64,000 bases of DNA from positions 2,635,501 through 2,699,500 of the forward strand of contig NZ_AP014879.1 of the NCBI RefSeq assembly GCF_002355735.1, given 5' to 3'. Under the pieces are notes generated by a model, which worked only from the letters and a program-made list of their open reading frames with translations, did not search any database and was not told the origin of the DNA. Positions 8,369-16,307 of this stretch are shown piece by piece (within the stretch, counting starts at the first letter, position 1; the number at the start of each line of letters is the position of its first letter). Origin of the DNA: Sulfuricaulis limicola (lineage in GTDB: Bacteria > Pseudomonadota > Gammaproteobacteria > Acidiferrobacterales > Sulfurifustaceae). A program made the translations under genes and the position numbers.

Positions 8369-8780
8369 AGCGCCGGTCCCAGTTCTTGAACTTCCTGCGG
8401 CAGTAATCCAGCAGGGATTCATAATCGGGAAAGAAGATATCGAAATCCTCGTGGCCGGACGGGCCTTCGAACTCGCAGCCGTCGTTGGAATGGTCACGGC
8501 AGATCTGCGGACGGGTTTCGTAGATGCCGCAGCGCCCGCCGGGCTGCAGGTGCCGGCAGGGATTGTTGACCAGCAGGAACCAGCCGTCCTCGTCCTTGTA
8601 CATCTGGGTGTTCACGTGCGAGATCTGCCACAGCAGCAGGTCGAAATCCTCCATCGAACGCGGCGTGTCGAGCGGCTGGGTCAGGTAGGTGCAGCAGGTC
8701 GCGCCCTTGCAGTAGCTGCATTTGTTCTCGGGGGTGATTTTCACCTCGCCCGCAAGCGCGATGGGAATGATAGTGGTCAT
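8319..8780 (-). CDS. YkgJ-family cysteine-cluster protein
   Basis: The 153-residue protein contains the cysteine pattern of the YkgJ (zinc- or iron-chelating) family: CSYCKGATCCTYL near residue 22, then NNPCRHLQPGGRCGIYETRPQICRDH with further Cys and His residues. These are thought to bind a metal or Fe-S cluster; the biochemical role is not established. The 3' end overlaps the convergent lipoprotein gene by 50 bases. The C-terminal tail is basic and Ala/Arg-rich. Confidence 0.82.
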   Translation of the reverse strand: MTTIIPIALAGEVKITPENKCSYCKGATCCTYLTQPLDTPRSMEDFDLLLWQISHVNTQMYKDEDGWFLLVNNPCRHLQPGGRCGIYETRPQICRDHSNDGCEFEGPSGHEDFDIFFPDYESLLDYCRRKFKNWDRRFKRAASAPARARQAQA

Positions 8781-8925
8781 GGGTTTTCAGCCAGGTCGGT
8801 TCGGAAGGGGCGGCATTATAGCGGCGGCTCACAGGGATGACGAGGCGGCGGCGATCGAATGCGCCGGCGCGCGGTTCCGCCGTTCCTGTCATACAATAAG
8901 CTGATCATCGGCGAAGAGAACCAGC

Positions 8926-9765
8926 ATGAAACTGAGCGCCAGGGACTTCAAGGCCTGGGACAACAAGTGCATCACCCTCCTCGGCATGTCCGGGGTCGGC
9001 AAGACGCGCCTGGCCACCCGGCTGCGCAAGCGCAACTGGTTCCATTATTCCGGGGACTATCGCATCGGCACGCGCTATCTCGACGAGGCCATCCTCGACC
9101 ACATCAAGCAGCAGGCGATGCAGGTGCCGTTCCTGCGCGAGTTGCTGCGCTCGGACTCGATCTACATCCGCAACAACATCACCGTGGACAATCTCCAGCC
9201 GGTGTCGAGCTTCCTCGGCAAGCTCGGCAACCCGGAAAAGGGCGGGCTCGGCCTGCGGGAGTTCAAGCACCGCCAGGAATTGCACCGGCAGGCGGAGATC
9301 GCCACCATGCGCGATGTTCCCGAATTCATCCGCAAGGCGAGCGAGATCTACGGCTACAAGCATTTCGTCAACGACGCCGGCGGCTCGCTGTGCGAGCTCG
9401 ACGATCCGGCCACCATCAAAATCCTGGCCGATCACACGCTCATTTTGTACATCCGCGCGACCGAAAAAGACGAGCAGGAACTGATCCGCCGCGCCGAGGA
9501 AGATCCGAAGCCGCTGTATTACCGCGAGGCCTTCCTCGACGAGCAGCTCGCGGTTTACCTGCGCGAAAACAAGCTCTCCTACGTGGCGCAGATCGATCCG
9601 GACGATTTCGTGCGCTGGATGTTCCCGCGCCTGTTCCATTCGCGCGTGCCGCGCTACCAGGCTATCGCCGACCAGCATGGCTACACCGTCAGCACCGACG
9701 AACTCAGGGAAGTGCGCGACGAGGCCGGCTTCCTGCGGCTGGTGGAAAAAGTTCTGGAAAGGTAA
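8926..9765 (+). CDS. P-loop NTPase linked to metA
   Basis: The 279-residue protein has a Walker A motif LGMSGVGKTRLATRL near residue 20, followed by WFHYSGDYRIGTRYLDEAI and a long helical region. An acidic LILYIRATEKDEQEL segment resembles a nucleoside/shikimate-kinase-like core. It does not match a kinase family I can name. It ends 14 bp before metA and is on the same strand, so the two are probably cotranscribed. A TACAAT at 8892 is a possible -10 element, without a good -35. A role in methionine metabolism is only suggested by position. Confidence 0.72.
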   Translation: MKLSARDFKAWDNKCITLLGMSGVGKTRLATRLRKRNWFHYSGDYRIGTRYLDEAILDHIKQQAMQVPFLRELLRSDSIYIRNNITVDNLQPVSSFLGKLGNPEKGGLGLREFKHRQELHRQAEIATMRDVPEFIRKASEIYGYKHFVNDAGGSLCELDDPATIKILADHTLILYIRATEKDEQELIRRAEEDPKPLYYREAFLDEQLAVYLRENKLSYVAQIDPDDFVRWMFPRLFHSRVPRYQAIADQHGYTVSTDELREVRDEAGFLRLVEKVLER

Positions 9766-9779
9766 TCCCGGGTCCCGCC

Positions 9780-10850
9780 ATGCCACTGGTCGCCAATTCC
9801 AAGCTGCCGACATTCGACCGCCTCAAGCAGGAAGGCGAAAACGTCCTTCCGGGCGACGTCGCGCTGCACCAGGACATCCGCGAGCTGCACATCGGGCTGC
9901 TCAACATGATGCCGGACGCGGCGCTGGCCGCGACCGAGCGCCAGTTCTTCCGGCTCGTCGGCGAATCGAACCAGATCGCGCAGTTCTACATGCATCCGTT
10001 CACGCTCAAAGAGCTGAAGCGCAGTTCCGAGGCCGAGGTCTACGTCGGCCAGTACTACGAGAGCTTCGACCAGATCCGGGAGCAGGGGCTGGATGCGCTC
10101 ATCGTCACCGGCGCCAACGTCACCCAGCCGGACCTGGCGCTGGAGCCGTTCTGGAAACCGCTCAACAAGGTGATCGACTGGGCCTACGACAACGTCACGT
10201 CCACGCTGTGTTCGTGCCTGACAACGCACGCGGTGCTGCAATTCCGCTACGGAAAAAAACGCCGCCACCTGGGCTTCAAGCGCTGGGGGGTCTATTCCCA
10301 CAGCGTCGTGGACCGCAAGCACCCGCTGGTCAGCGACGTCAACACGCGCTTCGACGTGCCGCATTCGCGCTTCAACCAGATCGACCGCGAGCAGTTCGAG
10401 GCCGCCGGCCTGCACATCCTGGTCGAAAGCGACGTCGCCGGCGTGCACCTGGCCGCCAGCGAAGACCGCTTTCGCATCATCTTTTTCCAGGGACACCCGG
10501 AATACGACACGGTGAGCCTGTTCAAGGAATACAAGCGCGAGGTCAACCGCTTCCTCAAGGGCGAGCGCCCCGACTACCCGCCGTTCCCGGAAAACTACTT
10601 CAGCCTGCTGACCGAGGCCATGCTCGACGAGCACCACGACATGCTGCTGGCGGCCCGGGCCCGGGGCAAGCCGATTCCGGAGCTGCCGGAGTCCATCATC
10701 GTGCCCGCTCTCGACAACACCTGGCACGACACCGCCGAGGCCGTGATCAACAACTGGATCGGCAAGGTTTACCAGGTCACCAACAACGACCGCCGCAAGC
10801 CGTTCCAGGACGGCGTGAACCCGGACGATCCGCTCGGGCTGCGACGCTGA
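9780..10850 (+). CDS. metA: Homoserine O-acyltransferase MetA
   Basis: MetA acylates L-homoserine at the start of methionine synthesis, usually with succinyl-CoA. The 356-residue protein is longer than E. coli MetA (309). It has the glutamine-amidotransferase-like fold: LNMMPDAALAATE, LIVTGANV, the catalytic Cys146 in STLCSCLTTHAVL, and the catalytic His239 and Glu in FFQGHPEYD. In my hand alignment the acyl-specificity residue (Glu111 in E. coli) is Asp118, so succinyl versus acetyl preference is uncertain. The ATG at 9780 follows the upstream P-loop gene by 14 bp. The C-terminal VINNWIGKVYQVTNNDRR matches the family end. Confidence 0.9.
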   Translation: MPLVANSKLPTFDRLKQEGENVLPGDVALHQDIRELHIGLLNMMPDAALAATERQFFRLVGESNQIAQFYMHPFTLKELKRSSEAEVYVGQYYESFDQIREQGLDALIVTGANVTQPDLALEPFWKPLNKVIDWAYDNVTSTLCSCLTTHAVLQFRYGKKRRHLGFKRWGVYSHSVVDRKHPLVSDVNTRFDVPHSRFNQIDREQFEAAGLHILVESDVAGVHLAASEDRFRIIFFQGHPEYDTVSLFKEYKREVNRFLKGERPDYPPFPENYFSLLTEAMLDEHHDMLLAARARGKPIPELPESIIVPALDNTWHDTAEAVINNWIGKVYQVTNNDRRKPFQDGVNPDDPLGLRR

Positions 10851-10869
10851 TCCCGGCTTCGTCCGCCGC

Positions 10870-11556
10870 TCAGCCCTGGGGCTCGGCGACGATCGGCTCG
10901 ACCACGATCTCCACGCGCCGGTTGAGACGGCGACCCTCTTCCGTGGCGTTGGTCGCACGCGGCGAGTTTTCGCCTTGCCCGACGGAAGCCAGACGCTGCG
11001 GAATAACGCCCTTGGCACCCAGGTAATCCGCCACCGCGCCGGCACGGCGTTCCGATAATGACTGGTTGTACTGCTGCGTGCCGACATTATCGGTATGGCC
11101 GACGACGGTCAGATGCGTCTTGCCGTAGCGCACCAGCACGTTGGCGATCTTGTCCATGGTGCTGTGGAAACCCGGCTTGATCGCCGCGGAATCAAAATCA
11201 AACGCGGTCTGCGCCGTCATGGTGATCAGCAGATTGTTCTGGCCCGTTTTCGCCACATTGATGACGCCAGCCTGGACCTCCGGAGCCAGCACCTTCTCGA
11301 GATCCTTTTTCTGCGAATCCATGTAGGTGCCCACGGCCGCGCCGGCGAGACCGCCGCCGACCGCGCCGATCAGTGCGCCCTTGGCGCGCTTGTCCTTCTT
11401 GACCAGGGCACCGACGACCGCGCCCGAGGCGGCGCCGATCAGCGCGCCCTTCTCGGCATCGGTCATGGGACGGCGGTTGCCGTACTCGTCGGTGGCGCAA
11501 CCGACAGAAAACACCGCGAACGCCGCAATGATCGTGTATATGCCGAAACGCTTCAT
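10870..11556 (-). CDS. OmpA-family lipoprotein with glycine zipper (YiaD-like)
   Basis: This 228-residue protein has a signal peptide ending in the lipobox VGCA, then a glycine-zipper region (GALIGAASGAVVGALV and GALIGAVGGGLAGAAVG) that probably inserts in or lies on a membrane. The C-terminal OmpA-like peptidoglycan-binding domain includes FDFDSAAIKP, VVGHTDNVGTQQYNQSLSERRA and NRRVEIVV. The architecture matches YiaD-type lipoproteins that link the outer membrane to peptidoglycan. It ends 19 bp from the convergent metA. The 148-bp gap upstream holds a palindromic repeat. Confidence 0.85.
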   Translation of the reverse strand: MKRFGIYTIIAAFAVFSVGCATDEYGNRRPMTDAEKGALIGAASGAVVGALVKKDKRAKGALIGAVGGGLAGAAVGTYMDSQKKDLEKVLAPEVQAGVINVAKTGQNNLLITMTAQTAFDFDSAAIKPGFHSTMDKIANVLVRYGKTHLTVVGHTDNVGTQQYNQSLSERRAGAVADYLGAKGVIPQRLASVGQGENSPRATNATEEGRRLNRRVEIVVEPIVAEPQG

Positions 11557-11600
11557 GTCACGAACCTCCGATATTAAGATTTAAATTAAATATGATTTTG

Positions 11601-11670
11601 AACCGCCAAGACGCCAAGCTTTGATTCCAATTAAAAAGCTTTTCTTGGCGACCTTGGCGTCTTGGCGGTT
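11601..11670. repeat. Palindromic repeat with perfect 18-bp arms
   Basis: AACCGCCAAGACGCCAAG at 11601-11618 is exactly the reverse complement of 11653-11670. The arms are separated by 34 bases that include an internal AAGCTTT/AAAAGCTT inverted repeat and an extra partial copy CTTGGCGA at 11644. It lies between the sensor kinase stop (11705) and the start of the OmpA-like gene (11556), both on the minus strand. Repeats of this kind (CTTGGCGTCTTGGCGGTT) recur in many bacterial genomes as short dispersed elements, as I remember. It could form a long hairpin that ends kinase transcription. Confidence 0.75.
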
Positions 11671-11704
11671 AATTTCATTTCGTCAGGGTTAAGTAAATCG
11701 TCCA

Positions 11705-13057
11705 CTACAACCGCACTTCCACCGCGGCACCGCCCAGCGGGCTGCGCGAAATGACCAGCTCGCCATCATAAAGCTCAACGATTTCCTGCACCACCGCCAG
11801 CCCCAGCCCGTGTCCCGGCGTTTTGGTATCGGCGCGCGCGCCGCGGGCGCGGACGCGCTGGGCCTGATCGTCCGGAATACCGGGGCCGTCGTCCTCGATG
11901 CGCAGCGTAAAGTGCGCTCCGGACTGTCCCGCGGCCGGGTTTTGCGACTGTACCCGCACGCGCGAGCGCGCCCACTTGAAGGCATTGTCCGCGACGTTGC
12001 CCAGGATTTCGAGCAGGTCGCCCTCGTCGCCGCGGAACATCGCCTCCGGGGCAATCTCGATTTCCACGCGCAGGGCCTTGGCCGCATATACCTTTTCCAG
12101 CGCGGCCAGCAGCTTGCGCGCCGGCGGCAGGACCGGCAGCGGTACGCTCAGGACCGTGCGTCCGGCCGCGGCCGCGCGCTGCAACTGGTACTCGACGATC
12201 TCATTCATGTTCTGCAACTGCTCTTGCGCCACCGCGCGCAATTCTTCCACCGGCGCCTTCGCCTCGACGCTCCCGCGCAGCACGGCGAGCGGCGTTTTGA
12301 GACTGTGCGCCAGGTTGCCGAGCGTATCGCGGTAACGCTGCAGGTGCTGACGGGCCTGGGCCAGCAAGGCGTTGAGATTGTCGATCAAGGGCTGCAACTC
12401 CGCCGGGTAGCGTCCCGACAGCGCCTGGGCGCGGCCGGCCTCCATCTCGGACAGGTCCTGCGCCACCCGCCGCAACGGCGCCAGTCCCCAGCGCAGAATC
12501 AGTGCCTGCGCCACCAGCAGCAACAGCGTGGCCGCGGCGAGCCAGCCGAACAGGCCGCGACGGAATTGGCGGATCTGCGCCAGGTGTTCATCCAGCCGCT
12601 CCGCGACGTGAAACACATAGATTTGCGGCTCGCGACCGGCGCCTTCCCAGCGCGTGGCGAAGCTCAGCATCAGGCGCGCCGGCGCTTCGCCGTCGCCGGT
12701 TTGCGTGAACACGCGCTCGCCGGGCGCGGCAGCCGGGGAGACGCCGGCAAACTCCGCTCCCAGCGCGGAGCGCGAGCGCCAGACAGGCTCGCCCGCGGCA
12801 TCGCGCACTTCCGCCATCAAGCCCGAACCGACGAGATTGAAGCGCGGCTCGGGCAGCTCCACGGGCAATTCCAGCCGGCTGTTCGCGTCCAGATCGGCCG
12901 CGGCAAGCAGGGCATACAAGTGGCTTTGCAGACGTTCACGCAGCGCGCTCTCGGCGCTGGCGCGAAACGCCTGATCGAGCGCCAGCCCGGTCAGCCCGAG
13001 AAACCCGGCCAGCACCACGGCCGACACCAGCAACAGGCGCGCGCGCAGCGAACGCAT
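11705..13057 (-). CDS. Sensor histidine kinase, PhoQ-like
   Basis: The 450-residue kinase has an N-terminal membrane helix (RARLLLVSAVVLAGFLGLTG), a periplasmic sensor of about 130 residues, a second helix (LFGWLAAATLLLLVAQALIL), a HAMP region, and the phospho-acceptor His in GNLAHSLKTPLAVL. The ATPase domain has NVADNAFKW, DDGPGIP and GHGLGLAVV. The HSLKTPL H-box and layout resemble PhoQ. The ATG at 13057 overlaps the response-regulator stop as TGATG, indicating translational coupling; an ATG five codons upstream is possible. The stimulus is unknown. Downstream PepSY and glycine-zipper genes suggest envelope stress or divalent cations. Confidence 0.88.
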   Translation of the reverse strand: MRSLRARLLLVSAVVLAGFLGLTGLALDQAFRASAESALRERLQSHLYALLAAADLDANSRLELPVELPEPRFNLVGSGLMAEVRDAAGEPVWRSRSALGAEFAGVSPAAAPGERVFTQTGDGEAPARLMLSFATRWEGAGREPQIYVFHVAERLDEHLAQIRQFRRGLFGWLAAATLLLLVAQALILRWGLAPLRRVAQDLSEMEAGRAQALSGRYPAELQPLIDNLNALLAQARQHLQRYRDTLGNLAHSLKTPLAVLRGSVEAKAPVEELRAVAQEQLQNMNEIVEYQLQRAAAAGRTVLSVPLPVLPPARKLLAALEKVYAAKALRVEIEIAPEAMFRGDEGDLLEILGNVADNAFKWARSRVRVQSQNPAAGQSGAHFTLRIEDDGPGIPDDQAQRVRARGARADTKTPGHGLGLAVVQEIVELYDGELVISRSPLGGAAVEVRL

Positions 13058-13740
13058 CAGGGCCGTCCGCACGGGAGCGTGAAGCGGTAACCGCGGCCAC
13101 GCAGGGTTTCGATGGGCTTGAAACGGTCGTCGGGATCGAGCTTCTTGCGCAGGCGCCCGATGAATACCTCGATCACGTTGCTGTCGCGATCGAAATCCTG
13201 ATCGTAGACATGCTCGGTCAGGGTCGTCTTCGACACCACCTCGCCCGCATGCAGCATCAGATATTCCAGCACCTTGTACTCGTAGGCGGTCAGATCGAGC
13301 GCGCGCTTGTCCACGCGCACCGCCTGCGCCGCGGTGTCGAGCGTGATCGGACCGCAGCTGACCACGGGCTGCGCCAGCCCGGCGGCGCGGCGCAGCAGGG
13401 CGTTCACGCGCGCCAGCAGTTCCTCGACGTAAAACGGCTTGACCAGGTAATCGTCGGCGCCGGCCTCGAGCCCCTCGACCTTGTCCTGCCAGCGCCCGCG
13501 CGCGGTCAGGATCAGAACCGGAAAGCGCTTGTCCTGCTTGCGCCAGGCGCGGATGACCTCGATGCCGCTGATATCCGGCAAACCGATATCCACAACCGCG
13601 AGGTCGATCGGATACTCGCGCCCATGCGCCAGGCCGTCCTTGCCGGTGGCGGCGTCATCCACCGCGTGGCCCGCGGCGCGCAGCTGCTCGCACAACTGAC
13701 GACGCAGGGAGGTTTCGTCTTCGATGACGAGGAGTCGCAT
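13057..13740 (-). CDS. OmpR/PhoP-family response regulator
   Basis: This 227-residue regulator has a receiver domain with the acidic pair (VIEDE), the phospho-acceptor Asp in AVVDIGLPDISG, the conserved Thr in LILTARG and Lys in DDYLVKPF. The C-terminal winged-helix domain contains LTAYEYKVLEYLMLHAGEVVSKTTL and RLRKKLDP followed by LRGRGYRF. It is followed immediately by the kinase and preceded by a PepSY protein after 14 bp. OmpR-family proteins bind direct repeats with 10-11 bp periodicity. The 11-bp-periodic CTGAACG repeats at 14657 and 41304 are good candidates for its binding sites. Confidence 0.9.
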   Translation of the reverse strand: MRLLVIEDETSLRRQLCEQLRAAGHAVDDAATGKDGLAHGREYPIDLAVVDIGLPDISGIEVIRAWRKQDKRFPVLILTARGRWQDKVEGLEAGADDYLVKPFYVEELLARVNALLRRAAGLAQPVVSCGPITLDTAAQAVRVDKRALDLTAYEYKVLEYLMLHAGEVVSKTTLTEHVYDQDFDRDSNVIEVFIGRLRKKLDPDDRFKPIETLRGRGYRFTLPCGRP

Positions 13741-13754
13741 GACAAACCCGGCGG

Positions 13755-14093
13755 TCAGTCCATGCGGCCGCTGCGCGCGTCCACGTTGACCACGCGCACC
13801 GCGCCGTTCGGCAGCAGCACCTTGATGCGGTAGCGGCCATCGCGCGCCTCGGCCGAAAGCACGCGCCCGCCGGTGTCGCGGCGCACCCGCGCCACCGCCT
13901 CGTCCAGTGACATCCCGTCGCGCCGGGACTCCTCGCGGCGGGAGGAACGGTCAGCGCGATCGTCCCGCCGGGCTTCGCGCCGGTCTTCCCGACGATCATC
14001 TTTCCAGTCGTCGCGCCGCGCCGCCACCGGTACGGCGGCGGTCAACGCCAGCAGTCCCGTGAGCAGGCATACCATGAGTGTCTTGCGTGTCAT
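13755..14093 (-). CDS. Exported PepSY-domain protein, copy 1
   Basis: The 112-residue protein has a signal peptide (MTRKTLMVCLLTGLLALTAAVPVAA), a highly charged Arg/Asp-rich spacer and a C-terminal PepSY-like domain (MSLDEAVARVRRDTGGRVLSA, YRIKVLLPNGAVRVVNVD). It lies 14 bp upstream of the response regulator, so it is likely part of the same operon. A paralogue at 40493 shares SLDEAV..VRRDTGGRVLSA and YRIKVLLPN. PepSY proteins encoded beside two-component systems may modulate the sensor or periplasmic proteases; that is an inference here. Confidence 0.8.
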   Translation of the reverse strand: MTRKTLMVCLLTGLLALTAAVPVAARRDDWKDDRREDRREARRDDRADRSSRREESRRDGMSLDEAVARVRRDTGGRVLSAEARDGRYRIKVLLPNGAVRVVNVDARSGRMD

Positions 14094-14160
14094 CGCCCTT
14101 GCATCTTAGCGGACCGGCGCGAACGAAGCACCCGACGGCGGGACAGTCGCGACCCATGTC

Positions 14161-14589
14161 CTAGCGCTGGCGCGCGATTTCGTAGCCGATGACGGTGCCG
14201 ATCACGGCGCCGGCCGCGGTGTGCCCGGGATCACCGTAACCGATCTCGTGCCCCACGACTCCGCCGATCACGCTGCCGAGAATAATGGGCGCGGAGGATG
14301 AGCGGTAATATCCCGGGCGATGATGCCCGCCATAATGATGCGGGGCGGGACCGCGGTAGTGAGGGTAATAGCCGGAACGATGGTGGCCGAAATCCCGCGG
14401 CTGGTGCCAGCCATGGTGCCGGTCCGGATGATAATAATGCCGCTCCACGTATCGCTCGCGGTAAACCGGGGCCGGGCGATGATGATCGCGGCCGTTCCAG
14501 CCGTCACGACCATCGCGCGCCTGGGCCAGCGGAGCCGCCGCCACCGTGGCCAGAATCAGAACAGCGGTACTCAGGATCCTGTGGTTCAT
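14161..14589 (-). CDS. Exported His/Tyr-rich glycine-zipper protein, copy 1
   Basis: The 142-residue protein has a signal peptide, a middle region unusually rich in His, Tyr, Arg and Gly (HHYGGHHRPGYY), and a C-terminal glycine zipper (SSSAPIILGSVIGGVVGHEIG, GHTAAGAVIGTVIGYEIAR). The start at 14589 is supported by GAAGGAGACAA just upstream, a stretch that is repeated before the paralogue at 41237. An ATG five codons upstream would bypass that site. The C-terminal 45 residues are almost identical to the paralogue, while the middle differs. The His-rich part may bind metal; the zipper suggests membrane association. Confidence 0.8.
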   Translation of the reverse strand: MNHRILSTAVLILATVAAAPLAQARDGRDGWNGRDHHRPAPVYRERYVERHYYHPDRHHGWHQPRDFGHHRSGYYPHYRGPAPHHYGGHHRPGYYRSSSAPIILGSVIGGVVGHEIGYGDPGHTAAGAVIGTVIGYEIARQR

Positions 14590-14656
14590 CGTTGTCTCCT
14601 TCATTGCGTTTCAGGGTTTGTTCCCGACTTCCGTGAATCAGGATACAAACCCCACG

Positions 14657-14674
14657 CTGAACGGAGCCTGAACG
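14657..14674 (-). promoter_or_regulatory. Putative response-regulator box (11-bp direct repeat)
   Basis: On the plus strand the site reads CTGAACG, GAGC, CTGAACG, i.e. two identical 7-mers 11 bp apart. It lies 68 bp upstream of the glycine-zipper start codon at 14589. The same repeat with the same spacing lies 67 bp upstream of the paralogue at 41237. Tandem half-sites one helical turn apart are typical for OmpR/PhoP-family regulators, and such a regulator is encoded in this cluster. Binding itself is an inference. Confidence 0.6.
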
Positions 14675-14736
14675 AATATCCGCGCCAACCGATTGATATC
14701 AAAACCGCTTCACGCCGGCCGGCGCCACCGGGTTTA

Positions 14737-15168
14737 TCAAACCGGCTTCGCCGTTGCCGCCTTGGCGGTCGCCTTGCGCGAGAAGCGATCGGCATCGATG
14801 ACAAAACGCTCGTGCCGGCCGCGACTGATCACGTCCACACCGTCACTGGCCTCCACCTCGAACACCAGTCGCCGGCCATCCACCTCGACGAGTTGCACGC
14901 GCGCGATCAGTTCCAGCCCCGGCGGCGTGGCCGCCAGGTGACTCAGGTCCACATGCGTGCCCACGGTCTGCTCGCGCGGCCAGTCGAGATGGGCATTCAC
15001 CGCCTGGATGCAGGCCCACTCGATGAATCCGACCATGAAGCCGGTCGCCAGCACGCGCGGCATCGCCTGGAACTCCGGTGCCTCCGGATAGAGATGCGGC
15101 ACGGTCTTGGATTCCGGAAGGCGGAATCTGAGCTCGTGCATGATGCCGGGTTTGAGGGATTCTTTCAT
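14737..15168 (-). CDS. Hotdog-fold thioesterase family protein (FlK-like)
   Basis: The 143-residue protein resembles fluoroacetyl-CoA-thioesterase-like hotdog proteins: VPHLYPEAPEFQAMPRVLATGFMVGFIEWACIQAV, then TVGTHVDLSHLAATPPGLELIARVQLVEVDGRRLVFEVEASDG. The central T-G-x-x-V-x-H-x-A-A-T-P motif is the family hallmark. It probably acts on a small acyl-CoA, but the substrate cannot be read. The gene is upstream of the PepSY cluster on the same strand and is divergent from the Rnf operon across a 251-bp gap. Confidence 0.78.
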   Translation of the reverse strand: MKESLKPGIMHELRFRLPESKTVPHLYPEAPEFQAMPRVLATGFMVGFIEWACIQAVNAHLDWPREQTVGTHVDLSHLAATPPGLELIARVQLVEVDGRRLVFEVEASDGVDVISRGRHERFVIDADRFSRKATAKAATAKPV

Positions 15169-15419
15169 GCGTCCTCCCGATTCTGAATCATGATCCTGGT
15201 TTATCCGTGGTACTGAACGGAAGTGCGGAAGAATATCCGACCGTTCCGCTAACTCATCTTGAACAAGTCTAAGAATGATTAGCGCCGGCTCATCACGACG
15301 CTGAATATCCGTATTGAATCAAATGCTACTCAAGCTTGCCGGTTTTCATTATATTGATTCCGAATCCGGTGCAAGTACCCGCACCGGTGCAGCCCGGTTT
15401 CCCGATGGAGGAACCAGCC
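15169..15419. other. Intergenic region upstream of the Rnf operon
   Basis: This 251-bp gap separates the minus-strand thioesterase from rnfB. It is more AT-rich than its surroundings, especially 15240-15360. It should hold the promoter of the Rnf operon. I see a single CTGAACG at 15213 without a partner, and no -10/-35 pair or regulator site that I can defend. The GATGGAGGA stretch just before 15420 serves as the rnfB ribosome-binding site. Confidence 0.5.
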
Positions 15420-16307
15420 ATGGTGACACCGGCGGCGATGTTGGCCACCGCGGGATTGTTCATGATGGGGCTCGGTGTTGCACTCGCCGCGCTGCTCTCG
15501 GCTGCAAACAAAAAACTCTACGTCTACGAAGACCCGCGCATCGACGAAATCGAGGCGCTGCTGCCGCGTAATAACTGCGGCGCCTGCGGCACCGCCGGCT
15601 GTCGTGCGTTCGCCGAAGCCGCGATCCGCGGCGATATCGCGCCGGGCCAGTGCACCGTGTGCACGCCGGCGCAGGCCCAGACGATCGCCAGCCTGCTGGC
15701 CGTGACCGTGGGCGGGCAGGAAAAGCGCGTGGCGCGTATCGCCTGCGCCGGCGGCCGCCAGGTCGCCGTCAACCGCGCGTACTACGCCGGGCTGGAAAGC
15801 TGCCGCGCGGCCCACCTGGTGGCGGGCGGCGGCAAGGGCTGTGCCTGGGGCTGCCTCGGCTTCGGTGACTGCGTCGACGTGTGCGACTTCGACGCCATCT
15901 ACATGGATCCGTTCAAGCTCCCGGTCGTGTATGACGAACGTTGCATCGCGTGCAACGACTGCGTCGAAGTCTGTCCCAAGAATCTCATTTCACTCCAGAA
16001 CCAAAGCCGCAAACTCTGGGTCGCGTGCAGCAACCGTGACTTCGGTGCCGAGGCCGAGGCCCAATGCGAGGTGATCTGCAACGCCTGCGGCCGCTGCGTG
16101 GCGGACGCGCCGGCGGGACTGATAAAGATCAATGAAAGCCTCGCAGTGATCGATTACACCAAAAACGCGATGGCCGCGCGCGCGGCCATCGAGCGCTGCC
16201 CGACCGGCGCCATCGTGTGGATGGAATCCGGCGACAAAACCATCAAGGGCGGCCACGCCGCCAAAATCCTGCGCAAGGAAGCGCTGCCCGTGGAGAAAAC
16301 CCCATGA
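15420..16307 (+). CDS. rnfB: Electron transport complex subunit RnfB, polyferredoxin type
   Basis: RnfB receives electrons from ferredoxin and passes them into the Rnf complex. The 295-residue protein has an N-terminal membrane helix, a four-Cys domain (NNCGACGTAGC with a fourth Cys), and then several ferredoxin motifs: KGCAWGCLGFGDCVDVC, ERCIACNDCVEVCP and CEVICNACGRC. This extended, cluster-rich form resembles the RnfB of anaerobes more than E. coli RsxB (192 residues). The ATG at 15420 follows GGAGGA. Its stop overlaps the start of the giant oxidoreductase (ATGA), implying coupled translation. It opens the operon, whereas E. coli starts with rnfA. Confidence 0.92.
   Translation: MVTPAAMLATAGLFMMGLGVALAALLSAANKKLYVYEDPRIDEIEALLPRNNCGACGTAGCRAFAEAAIRGDIAPGQCTVCTPAQAQTIASLLAVTVGGQEKRVARIACAGGRQVAVNRAYYAGLESCRAAHLVAGGGKGCAWGCLGFGDCVDVCDFDAIYMDPFKLPVVYDERCIACNDCVEVCPKNLISLQNQSRKLWVACSNRDFGAEAEAQCEVICNACGRCVADAPAGLIKINESLAVIDYTKNAMAARAAIERCPTGAIVWMESGDKTIKGGHAAKILRKEALPVEKTP

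Noticed and set aside
15213-15219. Single CTGAACG upstream of the Rnf operon as a third regulator box
   Set aside because: There is no second half-site 11 bp away, so it does not match the two proposed boxes.
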